NCBI GenBank assembly: GCA_011109175.1
Contig: RDEW01000018.1
Coordinates: 184,838-248,837, forward strand
Direction: 5' to 3'
Length of the DNA stretch: 64,000 nucleotides
DNA from: Dicyema japonicum
Taxonomy: Eukaryota; Dicyemida; Rhombozoa; Dicyemidae
A program made the position numbers and the translations under genes. The notes beneath the pieces are model-generated. The model was given only the letters and a program-made list of their open reading frames with translations, ran no database searches and had not been told where the DNA came from. Below are positions 22,609 through 34,139 of this stretch, one piece after another. How positions within the stretch are numbered: the first letter of the stretch is position 1; the number at the start of each line of letters is the position of its first letter.

Positions 22609-25295
22609 ATGTGGCTGAATTGTCTTCTGTTTTGGTCCGTCATTTTGGGAGGTTCTTTGAAATATTCGATCACTGAGGAAGTAGACGGCCAAGTTGTACT
22701 TGGGAATATTTATGAAGATCTCAATTTTGCAGATTATCAACTTAGCTCGGAGGAATTAACATATGGGATATTCATAAGTAGTATTTCTGGGGGATATTTC
22801 AAAATAAATCAAAACGGAAATCTGATTTCGACAGGAAAAATCGACCGTGAAGAGATATGTCCTCTAACAAAGCACGATTGCTTGATCTTCCTCAAAATTT
22901 TGATCGGTTTTCCAAGTGGGGAGACAAGCTTAGCAGACGTGGAGATCACAGTTATTGATATAAATGACAACAAACCTGTTTTTGATCCGTCCTCCGTTAC
23001 CATCGAGATCTCCGAGTTTCAACAGATCGCACGTTGATTCCAGTTACCTCGGCGTCGATAAAGACAGTGAAAATACGGAGTTGGAGACTACTCCGTTATA
23101 AGCAGGAGTCAAATTCCCTTTATTTTGCGGAATATAAATGGTGGAGATTCAAACCTATATCTGGAAGTAACAGAGAGCTCGATCGGGAGACCAGATCCCG
23201 TTTTACATTCGCAATCATCGCACGTGACAGAGAAAATAGACAAAAATATGGACTTCTGAACGTCACTGTTGACATTTTGGATGAAAATGACAATATCCCG
23301 ACCTTTACAAAGCAAATATTTTACTTCAATGTCTCTGAGTCCGTCCACGTGGGCACAATTGTTGGAGAAATTGAAGCAATTGATAAAGATGAGGGAGTCA
23401 ATGCAGTGATAGAGTATAATATCGATTCCGGCGTCAACCCGGAGGTCGAGAGATACTTCTTTTTGAACAAAACCTCTGGCAGCATTATGCTGAGGAAAAG
23501 CCTCGATTTTGAGAAAATGAATAATTTCCGGTTTCAAACGGTGGCCTACAATCCATCCAGAGCACTGTTCAAGGCCAAGGCAGAGGTTTCCATAAATGTC
23601 CTCGATTTTAACGACAACAGACCCATCATAACTTTAATCGGGGACCAAATTCTCTCAGTTATGGAAGATTCCCCAAAAGGAACAGGAATAGCCACCTTCT
23701 TCGTCTCAGATGCTGATTCCGGCAAAAATGGGGATGTTCAATGCAGAATTACGGATAATCGATTCCAACTAAACTACTTACAATCTGGAGGACTATTGCT
23801 GGTCAAAGCTGGCACTTTAGACCGGGAGATGAGTGACGAAATAGAAGTCTTGATGATTTGTGAGGACCAAGGTGTCCCATCCTTATACTCTTCAAAACAG
23901 TTATTCATCAAAGTTGAGGATGCGAACGACAATCCCCCACTTTTTGAAAAATCGTTCTACCTGTGCTATGTGATCGAGAATTCCGTGGTGCAAAATCCAA
24001 TAATACAACTTAAAGCCGACGATAAAGATATCGGAGAAAACGGCGAGATTCACTATTACCTTAAAAATGGACCGAATTTGGTTTTTCCGTGGATTCAACG
24101 TCGGGAAATGTATATCTCCACCAAAAACTCGACCGTGAGGTGCATGACGTCTATTACTTGCAAGCGGTCGCTATCGACTCTGGTAGACCGCACTTATTTT
24201 CATTTGCAACAATACAAGTTAGAATAATCGACACAAATGACGAAAAACCCACTTTTCCGCAGAAAATTTATTATTTTAATGTTTTAAAAAACACCAAAAT
24301 TAACACAAAATTGGCTCTGTTTTTGCCTATGACGCTGATTTGTCTCCCAAAACTGAATATTCTCTATCAGATTCGGATTATTTTCTTGTTGGGAAATCAA
24401 CGGGGGATGTTTATGTTAAACAATCTCTAAGGGAGTTACAAGTCTCATTTTTAAAAGCACACGTGACTGCCAAGGACGGAGAGAATCCAAATTTTAACGA
24501 CACGACGATGATTCTGGTCAACATTTTTGACGAAAATGTGCACCCCCCAATATTATTCCCAAATGATAATTTAAACCACTTCCAACTGAATTCAGCTACA
24601 AAAATTGGGCATTCCATATTCAGAGTGATAGCACGTGATACGTCTTTTGGACCTTTATTTTACAATCTCGACAATAGCGGCTATTTCACTGTGAATCAAA
24701 CTGGCTGGGTTCAAGTTTCGAGAAGACTTGATTTTATTGGTCAGCACGTGGTCACAGTAAACGTGTCTGACAGTGGGTATCCCCCACTTTATTCCCTAAT
24801 TAATGCCACAGTCGATGTGGTCCCCAGTTCTTCGGACATTTACTCGAACTCAATGAATATCGTCGCAGTCATCTTGTCAGTCGTTGTCGTTATAACATTC
24901 ATTCTTCTCTTCACGATTTGTAGGAAAAAAAGGGGGACTAAAAAAAATTCAATTTGACAAAATAACGGATTCACAGTTTTCATGTGCGATTATTTTAGAG
25001 AGCTCCGAATGGCAGGAATGGTTTTGAAAAGTTCCACAAAAGCAAGGAACACTTCGAAATTTTGCCGCTGAAAAAGTCCCCTATTAAAAACGGTAACATT
25101 AAAGTGCAGGATTTATCGACCATTGCTTATTCAAGTTACATGGGTCTAAAGTACTATCTTGTCAATAATTACCATATGCTCTCGAATAATTCTTAAATAT
25201 TATCTTTAATGTTTTTAGACTTGGAAATGAAAGCCGATTATATCTTTGACTCAAATATGAACCCACAAGGACTGCTCAAGTCTGTAATCGTCTGA
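22609..25295 (+). CDS. Protocadherin-like cadherin-superfamily adhesion receptor (frame breaks present)
   Basis: A type I membrane adhesion protein by family. ATG at 22609 opens a signal peptide (MWLNCLLFWSVILGG). Six cadherin calcium-site linkers follow in order: DINDNKPVF, DENDNIPTF, DFNDNRPII, DANDNPPLF, DTNDEKPTF and DENVHPPILF, then a last partial repeat, a TM helix (about 24855-24920) and a basic CRKKRG stop-transfer. The ectodomain is one long exon, as in protocadherins. The tail uses introns at 24976-24998 (23 nt) and 25144-25218 (75 nt) and ends LLKSVIV, a possible PDZ ligand. One-base breaks occur near 23030, 23060, 23099, 23180, 24085 and 24310, and one more is likely in the A/G run at 24925-24945. 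Between breaks the sequence is strongly conserved, so this is either a recent pseudogene or an error-containing stretch. It is too short for FAT or Dachsous. Confidence 0.85.
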
Positions 25296-25374
25296 CTGCT
25301 GTTTAAACATTAAATTATATTAATAAAGATAATATTAGTTTTAATGTTTTAAATGCTACTTAAAATGATTTAAT

Positions 25375-25560
25375 TTGGCCACGTGGTGCTATGTGGCTAG
25401 TATGTCAAAAATTATTTTCCCTCCCTTTGATGGCGTCATTGGATCCACCCTACTGAGGAGACGCCCAATGCCTGGCCGGCATCAAGAGGATTCATTATTC
25501 TTTCTCTCAGAAACAATGTCGTTACCTGGAGACAAGTTCTGGAACCCTGGAACGAGTTAG
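25375..25560 (+). repeat. SINE copy
   Basis: The head CCACGTGGTGCTATGTGGCT and the core GGCGTCATTGGATCCACC...CGCCCAATGCCTGGCCGGCA align with the 40.2-kb copy. The 3' part is diverged. Confidence 0.7.
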
Positions 25561-25794
25561 GATCAAGGAGTAAGTTAGTTTGGTTACCCTTGGTCTTTTG
25601 AATAATTTTTATTAATTTAATCATCAATCCGAATCTTTGGAAGCGAAAGCGATGCGCCCACTCAATGGTCACCATACAGTCCGACTTCCCAGAGGTCGTT
25701 AAACAGGTTGACAGGGGAGTAATCGTGGTTCTTTTAGTTGCTAGATTGAAACTGGTATCCAATTTTCTCCACGTGAAGGTGAACTAATAGACCA
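25561..25794. other. Unassigned spacer
   Basis: A 108-codon minus-strand frame spans 25436-25762 but overlaps the SINE and shows no motif, so it is treated as chance. Confidence 0.4.
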
Positions 25795-26045
25795 ATCAGG
25801 TTCCTCTCTTCCGAGGGACATCTGGGTAAACCTGGCTCGTCAACGATGTGGGCAACACCCCCTTTTTACCGACGTAAGATGTCCTCTGTTTTTTTGCAAC
25901 CTCTACGAGTTGACATTTATTTGAATGCACATAATGTTAGTATACAATGCCAGGACTGACCGATGTATGAGAGACACCGGCATTTGCTGCGTCCTACTTA
26001 ATAGCTGCTGGCCTCCTACAAGTTAGTGAGGCCGGGGTTACTTAA
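25795..26045 (+). repeat. Dispersed repeat, copy 1 (retrotransposon C-terminal remnant)
   Basis: About 250 bp aligned with 45305-45545. Shared blocks include GGGTAAA near the start and ATTTGCTGCGTCCTA plus CTCCTACAAGTTAGTGAGGC near the end. The partner copy encodes VNHLQCGHYSFLPIYV, which resembles the RLRCGH..L..Y segment of non-LTR ORF2 tails. Confidence 0.6.
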
Positions 26046-28400
26046 CTAACTATCAATCTGAAGGAGCAACGGAGGGGACCTAATCAAACGTGATCAGGAT
26101 AAAACCCGACCCCAACGAGCTTTTGTAGGATCGAGGTAGGAGAATAAAGCAAAACTGAGATATGTCGAAGAACCAAAAAATGTGAGATGCCATCATGCCC
26201 AGAGAAAATCAATACAATGTGCCAGCTTTTGCCAGTATCGGGTTCCCTCTTCTAAATCTGGTGTCATTTAGTTAGCTGAGGACGTTTCTTTTTAACCCAT
26301 TGAATGAGTAAAAAGGGAATAAATTAAAAAGTAAAAAAGTGCGGTCCTTGAGTTAGAAGAGGAGTATTTTAATTTAGACGTACTCCATCTAATAGTGCTT
26401 GAGAATTAATAATCTAATTAATAATTCCCCCGTTTCTCCTCAAAACGGACTTGTCTAAGTTCTCCCATATTTTGTGCAACTCATGATTCGAATCCAGATC
26501 ATAGTATATCCTACCCTTCCTCGTTCCAACCTTTGCCTATCCAATGTTTTCTGAGTCCATCATTCATCCATTCACACGAAAAGTGGAACAACAAGTTACA
26601 TCAATTTTAAAATGAAGCTATTTTTTCCACGGAGTTTACATAATTTAGACATTCTGGCGAAGACGATCAAAACATCGAGGATAATGGGGCATAATCACTA
26701 AGACTTTGATGTGAAGAGCCTCAAATCATGAATATGTCAAGGGCCTCGAGTTTGTATATCAAAGAATTCAAAAAGAACAAGTACCACTCTCTGGAGAAGC
26801 GATAGTTCTTCAACTCATCCCATTGAGACTTAAAGAGTTTTGGCCACTTCTGATTATTGACAAAGTCGAAACCTGGCCGATGAAGGACATTTGTATCGCG
26901 GTATTGGTAGGTAACTCAATCGTATCTACTTGGCAGAAGGTTTCTTTCATATATTCTATTCATTCTAGTGGAAGGATGGGGGTAACAAAGATCATTTGAT
27001 TTCCCCACTTCACTTGGTCAATAATTGATAGGGTTCCCTTCAATCATTTGAGATGTTCACAGGGGTGGTTCTGGATTGGGATGTCTCCCTGTAACTATGG
27101 GAACTGGATAAACTTAATCGCTAATAAATCCCCAAGTCGGGCACCAGCCACCTATTATGGGTTTGATAGCAAAAAACTCAGTTTCACCACATTTTAGGAT
27201 TGTGTAAAAATTGCCTTATACTGGAGAAATCGATACTTTGTAATCCTCCATCCATGGGAACAAGGCCGAGTGTGCTTTCCAAAACTGATGTATTCAGTAT
27301 TTTGAGATCTTTTTTCCAAATGAAAATTGGATAACGAATCTAAGATTCCTAGCTTGAATTTCTTAACCCCCACGGTGGGGATTTACATTATAGACCCTAT
27401 TATTAATCAATCTACGTCATCCCAGTCTGATGAAATTAAGTAATTTTCCAAAACAACCAGCATATTTTTGAATCTAAAAAAAACAAATGAAAACGTGGAT
27501 ATTTTTAAAATGAAGTCAAAAAACGATTCATTAGTGACTTCTAATCTGAAGCAAAATCAATAGTCATATTGATCAGAATAAAAATTGCTTTTACCGGAAA
27601 CATCGGTAAGATCCTTCCGCTTTTTATTTCCGCGGCCATTACTTCCACCACAAAAATATGATTTTTTATTAAGATTACTACAATCTCGGTAAAATATTTA
27701 AAACACAAAAATTCGTGATCTGGTGTTTCTAGGGTTCATCATTTAGTCGATTTACGTAAGAAGATCCAATGACGAGCAGCCATGTTCGTCATTGGCGATA
27801 AAATATTTGTGCAAAATTTAACATCTGATATTCCCAACATGAAGCTAAAAGCTCATTTGTAGAAAGAAAACAATAATAGTCTTGATGTGATATCTAGTTT
27901 TCTAGATACTTGAAGAAGTCCCCAAGATATTGGATGACGTCATGTCAAATGAAAAAAGGAGTACACGACAATGAAAGGAGCACAGGACATTGGTCCCAGC
28001 ATTTTCAGGCACCTATGTCGGATCTTTAGTTAATCATAACTCGCGTGGACTCAGTTATACCGATGACTAACTGTCAGTCTGTTCTAAGTCAATGGTCTGA
28101 AAACGAGTTCCCTCTTCCAAGCTCCCATGAGAAATGAGATATTTTCAATAATCGTAACATGGCAGGGTTAAAATTGTCCGAGGTCCAAACTGAGATTAGT
28201 TTTGAAATTAAAAGTATTATCAATGTTTAATAATAAAATTAATTATATTAAAAAATATTATTAATTTTAATATTTAAATTGTTAAATAACACTGGAAAAC
28301 CTAATAAAATAAACTTTCAAATAACATTATCTAGTTATCCCAAATATTGTTAATTTTTCCTTGTCCTGCTATTTCTAACTTAAATTTCTATATTCAAACA
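26046..28400. other. 2.3 kb without a supported gene
   Basis: No frame above 60 codons with a motif. At 27040-27120 the sequence GTAACTATGGGAACTGGATA matches the 3' end of the SINE family. Around 26484-26497 a B-box-like GATTCGAATCC occurs alone. 28190-28340 is very AT-rich. Confidence 0.4.
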
Positions 28401-29106
28401 ATGGAAATACAGAAAAGAGAAAAGATCCTACAAAAATTTTCCAGCATTGTCAATTTTTATATAAATACTTACCCATTTACTTCAGAATCAGCGAAAAGTC
28501 TCTGCACAATCCGCCAACAGCTCAAGTAATCACCTAAATTTACTAACAATTTTAGCATTTCGATGAGCCGATTCTTCTCGGAACTTAAAATAGCCTTATC
28601 CAACAAACCAGCTAACAGCCCGAATAAGCAAACACTGTAATATCGCTTTTCTTACTTTAGAACCGAATTAAACCAATTCCTGTGTTTCTACGCGCAAAAC
28701 TTTAAGCCAAAAAGTCAAGTTTTAGGCAATCACAGGGAAATCGCAGACAGATTTGCTACCACGAAAAAATCCGTTCAAGTATTCAAAACTTTTAACGGTA
28801 TTCTTTAAAAAGCCTAATTTTCTCTTCAGAAGTGGGGGATGAGGTATTCTATATGCGCAAGACACGTGACTACTCTGTACAGACTGAATTTGCAGCAAGT
28901 GGACAGTCGATGGATAAAAGTCAGGTGCTTCGTGATCTATAGCATAGGATGACGCGGAATCAGGGGAGGTGGATTCTGCGGAAAGCGATTTCTCGCTAAA
29001 ACGGAATGGAGGAGATCAAAACTTAACGGAAAGGAACGGCAGTCACTCGAAAATGCTAAAAATTACGATTCCAGTTGATTTGTCGGTTTATTCCGCTAGG
29101 TTCTGA
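28401..29106 (+). CDS. Unrecognised 198-aa protein, five exons with four micro-introns
   Basis: ATG at 28401 in good context (AACAATGG). Exons 28401-28525, 28556-28636, 28661-28797, 28830-28924 and 28948-29106; the introns are 30, 24, 32 and 23 nt, all GT..AG, and together they give one open frame of 597 nt ending in TGA. Each intron carries a stop or a frame change if retained, so the model is strongly constrained. The N-terminal two thirds is helical-looking (MEIQKREKILQKFSSIVNFY, SRFFSELKIALSNKP, TELNQFLCFYAQNFKP). The last 60 residues are acidic and serine-rich (KSQDDAESGEVDSAESDFS). No signal peptide or TM. I do not recognise a family; a soluble nuclear or cytoplasmic protein is plausible. 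Confidence 0.75.
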
Positions 29107-30184
29107 CTGACACCTGTTGTATAAAGTTGATCGCCGCAAAAAACGTAGCCGTGGAAAACGGAGGAAGTAAGATCCGATGCAACGGACTCAAAGAAATTGA
29201 CACAAAATTAATTGAATAACAATTTTGTAATTTTCATTTTTAATAAATTTTAATTTTTATTTGGTCATTAAATTATTGCAAATTAAATTCCTTGTTTGTC
29301 AATAAATTGGTTACTCATTGGTTGATCTCTGGATCGTCCGCTCTTGGCTCTGACGTTCTTGTTGACCACCGGTTTCTTTTACTCGAAGCGACCGGGGGTA
29401 AACAATTATTGGTTCTCTGAGACTTGGGTTTTTTGGCTGCTCAGTTAAGTAATCTCTTATGGGGGCCACGTGCTAGATACTGGAAGATACAACCTAAGCC
29501 GTGATTTATTGGTTACGATTAGCAACCAGTGGTCTTCAATTACTATTAAATTTTTAAGTGTGTCAATCGATTTACCAACATGAAAATAGCACGTGCAGTC
29601 ATCTTGTGTGTTTCGTAAATTATTTAAATTAACCAATTAACTCCTAGTTTGATGGTATCCCCAATAGTTGTCCTGTCTGCACTGGCAAGGTAAATTCAAG
29701 CAAAACTTAAACGAAAATTGTTTAGTGTTTCTAACTTCCACTTTAATGGTTAGGTGGGAGATATAAGTTAGTCGATAGCACCCCCACGTTCCCGTGGGCA
29801 TATGGATACATAGGGTTTCGCTTGTGCTGTACTTCTTATTATCTTTTCTTCTTGTTTCTCCCTTCCAACACCCGTCCTTGCACGTTTCCTTAGTTCGCTA
29901 GAGGACGTCTTTTCCAATATGGGGGTTAAATTGATTTAAGCGAGTTAAGATAGTTGGGGGAGACGAACTTAATTAACTTTATATTACAAAGGCAAATACG
30001 GCGGATGTGGATTCGAGATTTATTTTGGATTCTGTAGATCTCATTTAGATCGATAAATCCCATAAACTCTGAAATTAATGAAAATCGGAGTATGAAGGAA
30101 CAATTTTTTATCAAAAATTTCGAAATTCTGGTTTACTTTATTTTACCAATCGAGAACAAAGTAAACGAATTAATTCTAAGTACC
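29107..30184. other. No firm gene; retrotransposon tail and an uncertain short exon chain
   Basis: 29329-29415 repeats the retrotransposon 3' tail of 20430-20490. An ATG at 29580 starts a short hydrophobic frame (MKIARAVILCVS) with GT..AG pairs downstream (for example 29616-29648), but no recognisable product results. A 62-codon minus frame at 29926-30114 is unsupported. Confidence 0.35.
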
Positions 30185-30400
30185 TTAGTGGTTAGTATGT
30201 CAAGTCGTTAATAATACTCCATAAGTTTGATCCCCCGATGACTAGTTTACCTAAGATTTCTCTTCATTTTCTACGTTTCTTATCTTCCCCTGTTTTACTA
30301 GAGTGGGGTCATGTGATCCACCTTCTTAAAACGGCGCAGTGTCAGGATGGTTTAAAGAGGATTATCTGATCTCCTTAGAAGAGTCACCTCCATATCCGAG
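30185..30400 (+). repeat. SINE copy with tRNA-like head
   Basis: The head has TTAGTGGTTAGTATGTCAAG (D-arm and A-box-like) and AGTTTGATCCCCC (B-box-like) 25-30 nt later. The core ACTAGAGTGGGGTCATGTGA (about 30300) and GGCGCAGTGTCAGGATGG follow. This is the clearest tRNA-derived head in the family here. Confidence 0.7.
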
Positions 30401-30577
30401 TTAGTCGTCTCTCTTTTTCCCGCAGCTACCAGATAGTAGTTCCCCAAGTTGGCTCGAAGCAGAGATGAACTCTTCATCAGACACCTTCATGTTCAGAGTT
30501 TTCTTCGGTACAATTGAGTGGATAAAGTCCTCGTTGCTTTTCAGAAAATTTATCCATACAACTCCACCCAAAATCAT
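30401..30577 (-). CDS. Possible 58-aa single-pass membrane protein
   Basis: A minus-strand ATG at 30577 starts MILGGVVWINFLKSNEDF with a short hydrophobic segment, then a polar tail with SDEEFISASSQLGELL, ending in TAA at 30401. The frame stays open upstream for another 27 codons. The composition is protein-like, but the frame is short and lies against a SINE. It could be the last exon of a small mitochondrial-type membrane protein. No family recognised. Confidence 0.3.
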   Translation of the reverse strand: MILGGVVWINFLKSNEDFIHSIVPKKTLNMKVSDEEFISASSQLGELLSGSCGKKRDD

Positions 30578-30997
30578 AACCAGTCTTACTGTGAAATTCG
30601 TAATGGAATGAGATCTCCTGTAAGAAGATCACATTTTGCCCCTAAACCTGTTTTATAAGTACGTAGTCTTCCTATGGCTAGCGTGAGAGGCAATGCCGTA
30701 TCGATTAATCGGCGAGGACAAACTTGGTTTCTCAAAGGACACCAATATAACACGTTTTGAAGCATTTTAATGATTTACGTTGGATAATTAAATTATTCAC
30801 AAATATGCGCATGAAATATACAAAATTGAAGAAGCATAAAATATAGGACCAAAAAGTTAAACTGTTTCATTCACGTGGCATTTAAGATCAATTGAAACAC
30901 AAATTGCCTCAACTTCGGAATTCCCTACAGAATTCTATTTACCGGGGTTAGTGTTCATGGGGTTGCTCATGTCTGGTGAACATTGTGTGCTATCAAA

Positions 30998-31198
30998 CTA
31001 TTTTTCCCTGCCGGCATAATTGACGCGCTGTTGGCTTTCACACAAAAATAGAAATCGACTGAGGGACCCATTGGTTTTACGGACTTCATGGCTTCTGAAT
31101 GTGGTCAGACACCCCAGAATCCTGAGGAAACAAAGACTTCCAGTTATCTCGTCAATAATCGCGCACAACAAAAAACAGTTATATACACTATTAATCAC
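30998..31198 (-). pseudogene. RLE-type retrotransposon C-terminal fragment
   Basis: A 66-codon minus frame reads SLCFLRILGCLTTFRSHEVR, which aligns with FGRLGNRITSCTGDLRE in the longer copy at 43931-44362 and with 37.05 kb. Only this short tail is kept. Confidence 0.5.
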
Positions 31199-31199
31199 A

Positions 31200-31781
31200 A
31201 TATAGTTATGACGTCATCGTTTATGACATATTTTTTTAATGTAAAATAAAGACCGGGTAGCCACGTGGTTAATTGTAGAATGGCTCATATAATGACGTTT
31301 TCTACTACATAAAATGTCGACTTAACTCCATGATGTATGAAAACCCTTATCCTCTTTTCGTGACCATAGGCCCCGTCGAGGGTTAGACATTATATTGTTG
31401 TTCGTACTGATTAAAGCTTTTCTCAAAAGGTTCCTGAACCATTCAAAATTGAGGGAGATTAAAATATGACCGATTATAACTATCCGAATAGTCATATCCT
31501 CAGAAACTCATTTCCTCTTAGAAGAACTACTTCCATTTCACCACCACTGTTGTTCTCTTCCTAATTAACCTCACTGTCCACACCCAGCTTTGTTGTCAAC
31601 TCCAAAAATGGTTAAACTCAGAGAAAAGCTTTCAACTATCTCCCTCCATACCACAAGTTAAATACCACACATGCGACTCATCAAAGTGATCTTACGGCTA
31701 AAGATCACCTGACTCCTACCCAAAGAAAATTCACAAAAAATTAGAAGATAATATTAACAAAAATTATTAAAAAGAACGAAA
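31200..31781. other. Spacer downstream of SMARCD
   Basis: 31257-31290 holds a fragment resembling the SINE head (CCACGTGGTTAATTG). The rest is unassigned; the part next to 31781 may be the SMARCD 3' UTR. Confidence 0.4.
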
Positions 31782-33185
31782 TCAATTATTTCCTAAATTT
31801 TTATCAAAATCCGAGATCTCCCTTTGAACTTTATTAAAGAAATATCGTCCCACAGCCTCTGGAATCCAATCCTGGTAGTAAAACTCTGAGTGCCGTTCAT
31901 TTTCCACATTCCTCTCAGAACCAGAGACAACCTACAACACCCTTATCCGCTACCTCAAAATCCTTAGACTGGGAGGACAACCACTTGAACATAAATTTAA
32001 CTGGATTCTCAGAAAATTCCTTGAAAAACTCATAATTGATCCTCGAAAGACTGATCTCTTCTATTAGATTGTGGATCTATGACTCAAACCTACGTTATAC
32101 AGTGTCATCATATTCCTCCAACTGTCTCTGAAAGTCCCCAGTCATCAGGAAAGTCTTCCTTCTCTCGACGTCCTCGGAGTTCTAGAATGATCGACCACAC
32201 AAACAATTTCCACGGGAATATCGAAATAAGAGCGATTCACAGGAGTTCGGAGATCAGTCCTACAACAACCACCAAAATCCAACTTTACTACAAAGTTGAG
32301 GACAAATGGGTCCGGTGGAGTCAGCAATTTCTGAACACGACTGGAAAGCTCGTCAAATGGCATTCTTTTGACTCCAAAGACCTACAGGGAGTCAAAGGAC
32401 TACAACTTTGCGAAACCCAGCATCACAGTTGATGTGGTACCGGTCTGAATGATCTTGAAGTTTGTTGGTTTTGATGTACTGCCACAAAGCTGCGATTATC
32501 ACTGTGCGCGTGCTGGGAGAAAAAATTCCTATTAGGTTGGCGAGTCTTCTCTCAGGTTTGAATTTAGGCGGCTAAAAAATTTAGTTTGACGTGGCAACCT
32601 CGTTGTTGAGAGAAATGTAGATTTTACAGGCTACATCACAGTTTCCTGGCCGACTAATCTGAAATCCTGCAGTTTCTTCACAATTTTGAACTCTGTTCCA
32701 TTCAAAGAGGTGGTTTTCTGGACCATATTGCTCTCGGTCTAGCTCCACGACCAAACTCTTTATAAAATTCGACATTTTTAATTTATTTGGAACCTCTTGG
32801 GTTATATTTTTAACCTAAATCTTTAATTCGCAAAAGAAAACGTCCACTAATTGACCTTCAATCTTCAAAACCCAGCTGGGGATGGAAACTTCCCCATACT
32901 CTCTCGAATTCATCGCCGGCGTGAAAATTGAGGTCAAAAATACTCGCAAAGTGGAATTTTTCCAAATAAAATTACAAATTACTGTATTGGTCCTCTTTAC
33001 AGCTTCGCTTATTTCGAGTTTTTTCCGTTTTATAAGCCTTTCCAATTTCCTCTCCAATTGAAGAGATTTGTAGAACGAATCTCTGCATTCCATCATCTCC
33101 ATTATATGCTGCGGGAGAATATTTTCGTTTAGACGATTTTGATGCCTGTTTATGAAAATTAGCTCTGTTACTTTTCAGAGTACAT
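31782..33185 (-). CDS. SMARCD: SWI/SNF chromatin-remodelling subunit SMARCD/BAF60
   Basis: BAF60 links the SWI/SNF remodeller to transcription factors and is nuclear. Eight exons from ATG 33185 to TGA 31782 give 410 aa with no frame break: 33185-33172, 33145-32842, 32814-32599, 32571-32404, 32381-32205, 32181-32101, 32076-31954, 31931-31782. The seven introns are 26, 27, 27, 22, 23, 24 and 22 nt. Family marks in order: LERKLERLIKRKKLEISEAV, RVFLTSIFTPA, NFIKSLVVELDREQYGPENH, the SWIB domain (RTVIIAALWQYIKTNKLQD, MPFDELSSRVQKLLTPPDPF), FKWLSSQSKDFE and the C-terminal FYYQDWIPEAVGRYFFNKVQ. Animal BAF60 proteins are about 470-530 aa; the difference is a much shorter N-terminus. The D1/D2/D3 paralogy of vertebrates does not apply, so only the general symbol is used. 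Confidence 0.95.
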
Positions 33186-34139
33186 GAGACAAAACAAAAT
33201 TTATTATTTAAAATTATTTATTCGCTCAATTTATTTTTAAATTTAATTTTGAATATTTAACTTTTTCAAACTATTCGGTTTTTTGTAGGTTTGGATAGTT
33301 TTGAGTTAGGATGTCATATTTATAATTATTCTCCCGCTTCCCTTTCCTCTGTATCTTTCTCCGATCGATTAGCGTGACGTCATGCGATCCTTTTGTATTT
33401 GGAGAGATCAATGGCGAGATGTCATTGTAAACGATCATTTGTTCTTCTACCTCCGCTCATCATTTTTTGTGAGAGTACACACAACTGTGTTTTTGGATGT
33501 ATTTATGTTTGCCTGGAATGACCTGCATTTCTGCGATTGTGAGAACTTGATACAATTAATTTGTTTTAACTTTATTCTCTATTCATCGATGGGTAATGAA
33601 AACTGCACTTTAAGTAGGACTTTGATATTCTAAAGTTTATGAATCTCATGTTGGCGGTTCATTCTAAAAACTGAGAGATGAGATTTCGTGTCTTTTGTCT
33701 TGAGGTGGCACATTGGATAATTACTAACGTTATTAATTCTGAATTTTGCATTTACTTCCACGTGGGATACAATTTTTTAATTGATTGTATTTCAATCGAA
33801 TATCCACTTGGATTATTAATGATTCGTGAAGTTTATGTTAAAAGAAAAAAAGTTTTATTTACCCATTTACGCTGGAAAAGTATAAACAGTTGTATTAAAA
33901 TTTTTTTTATGTTACGTGTATCTCACATTTGCTACGGAATTGTGGTTTCCGGATTAAATTTCATTATCCTGAGATGGATAAATCAATATCATCCATCATT
34001 TGTGGTCAAAAATAACTCACGTCGTCATTTGTTTACAAAACTTGGCTATCCTCCTTAGCCTGTTGTAGCATGATAGGCGTTTTGCTAAATGCTGCGACTA
34101 TACGCTAAAAATTTAACATATGTTTGTAATAGTAATGAC
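33186..34139. other. AT-rich region with unsupported open frames
   Basis: 33340-33400 carries a partial SINE core (TTAGCGTGACGTCATGCGAT). Plus-strand frames at 33382-33633 and 33678-34058 (126 codons, rich in Phe and Ile) show no motif and probably reflect AT-rich sequence with few stops. A host exon cannot be excluded. Confidence 0.35.

Noticed and set aside
29580-29760. A possible micro-intron gene starting MKIARAVILCVS
   Set aside because: GT..AG pairs exist, but different choices give different short products and none is recognisable. There is too much freedom in the model.
31440-31740. A small gene upstream of the SMARCD stop on either strand
   Set aside because: Short frames only (about 35 codons), no motif, and no micro-intron that extends them.
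33678-34058. A 126-codon plus-strand frame
   Set aside because: AT-rich sequence with few stop codons by composition, no recognised motif, and no supporting intron structure. Left as an unsupported frame.
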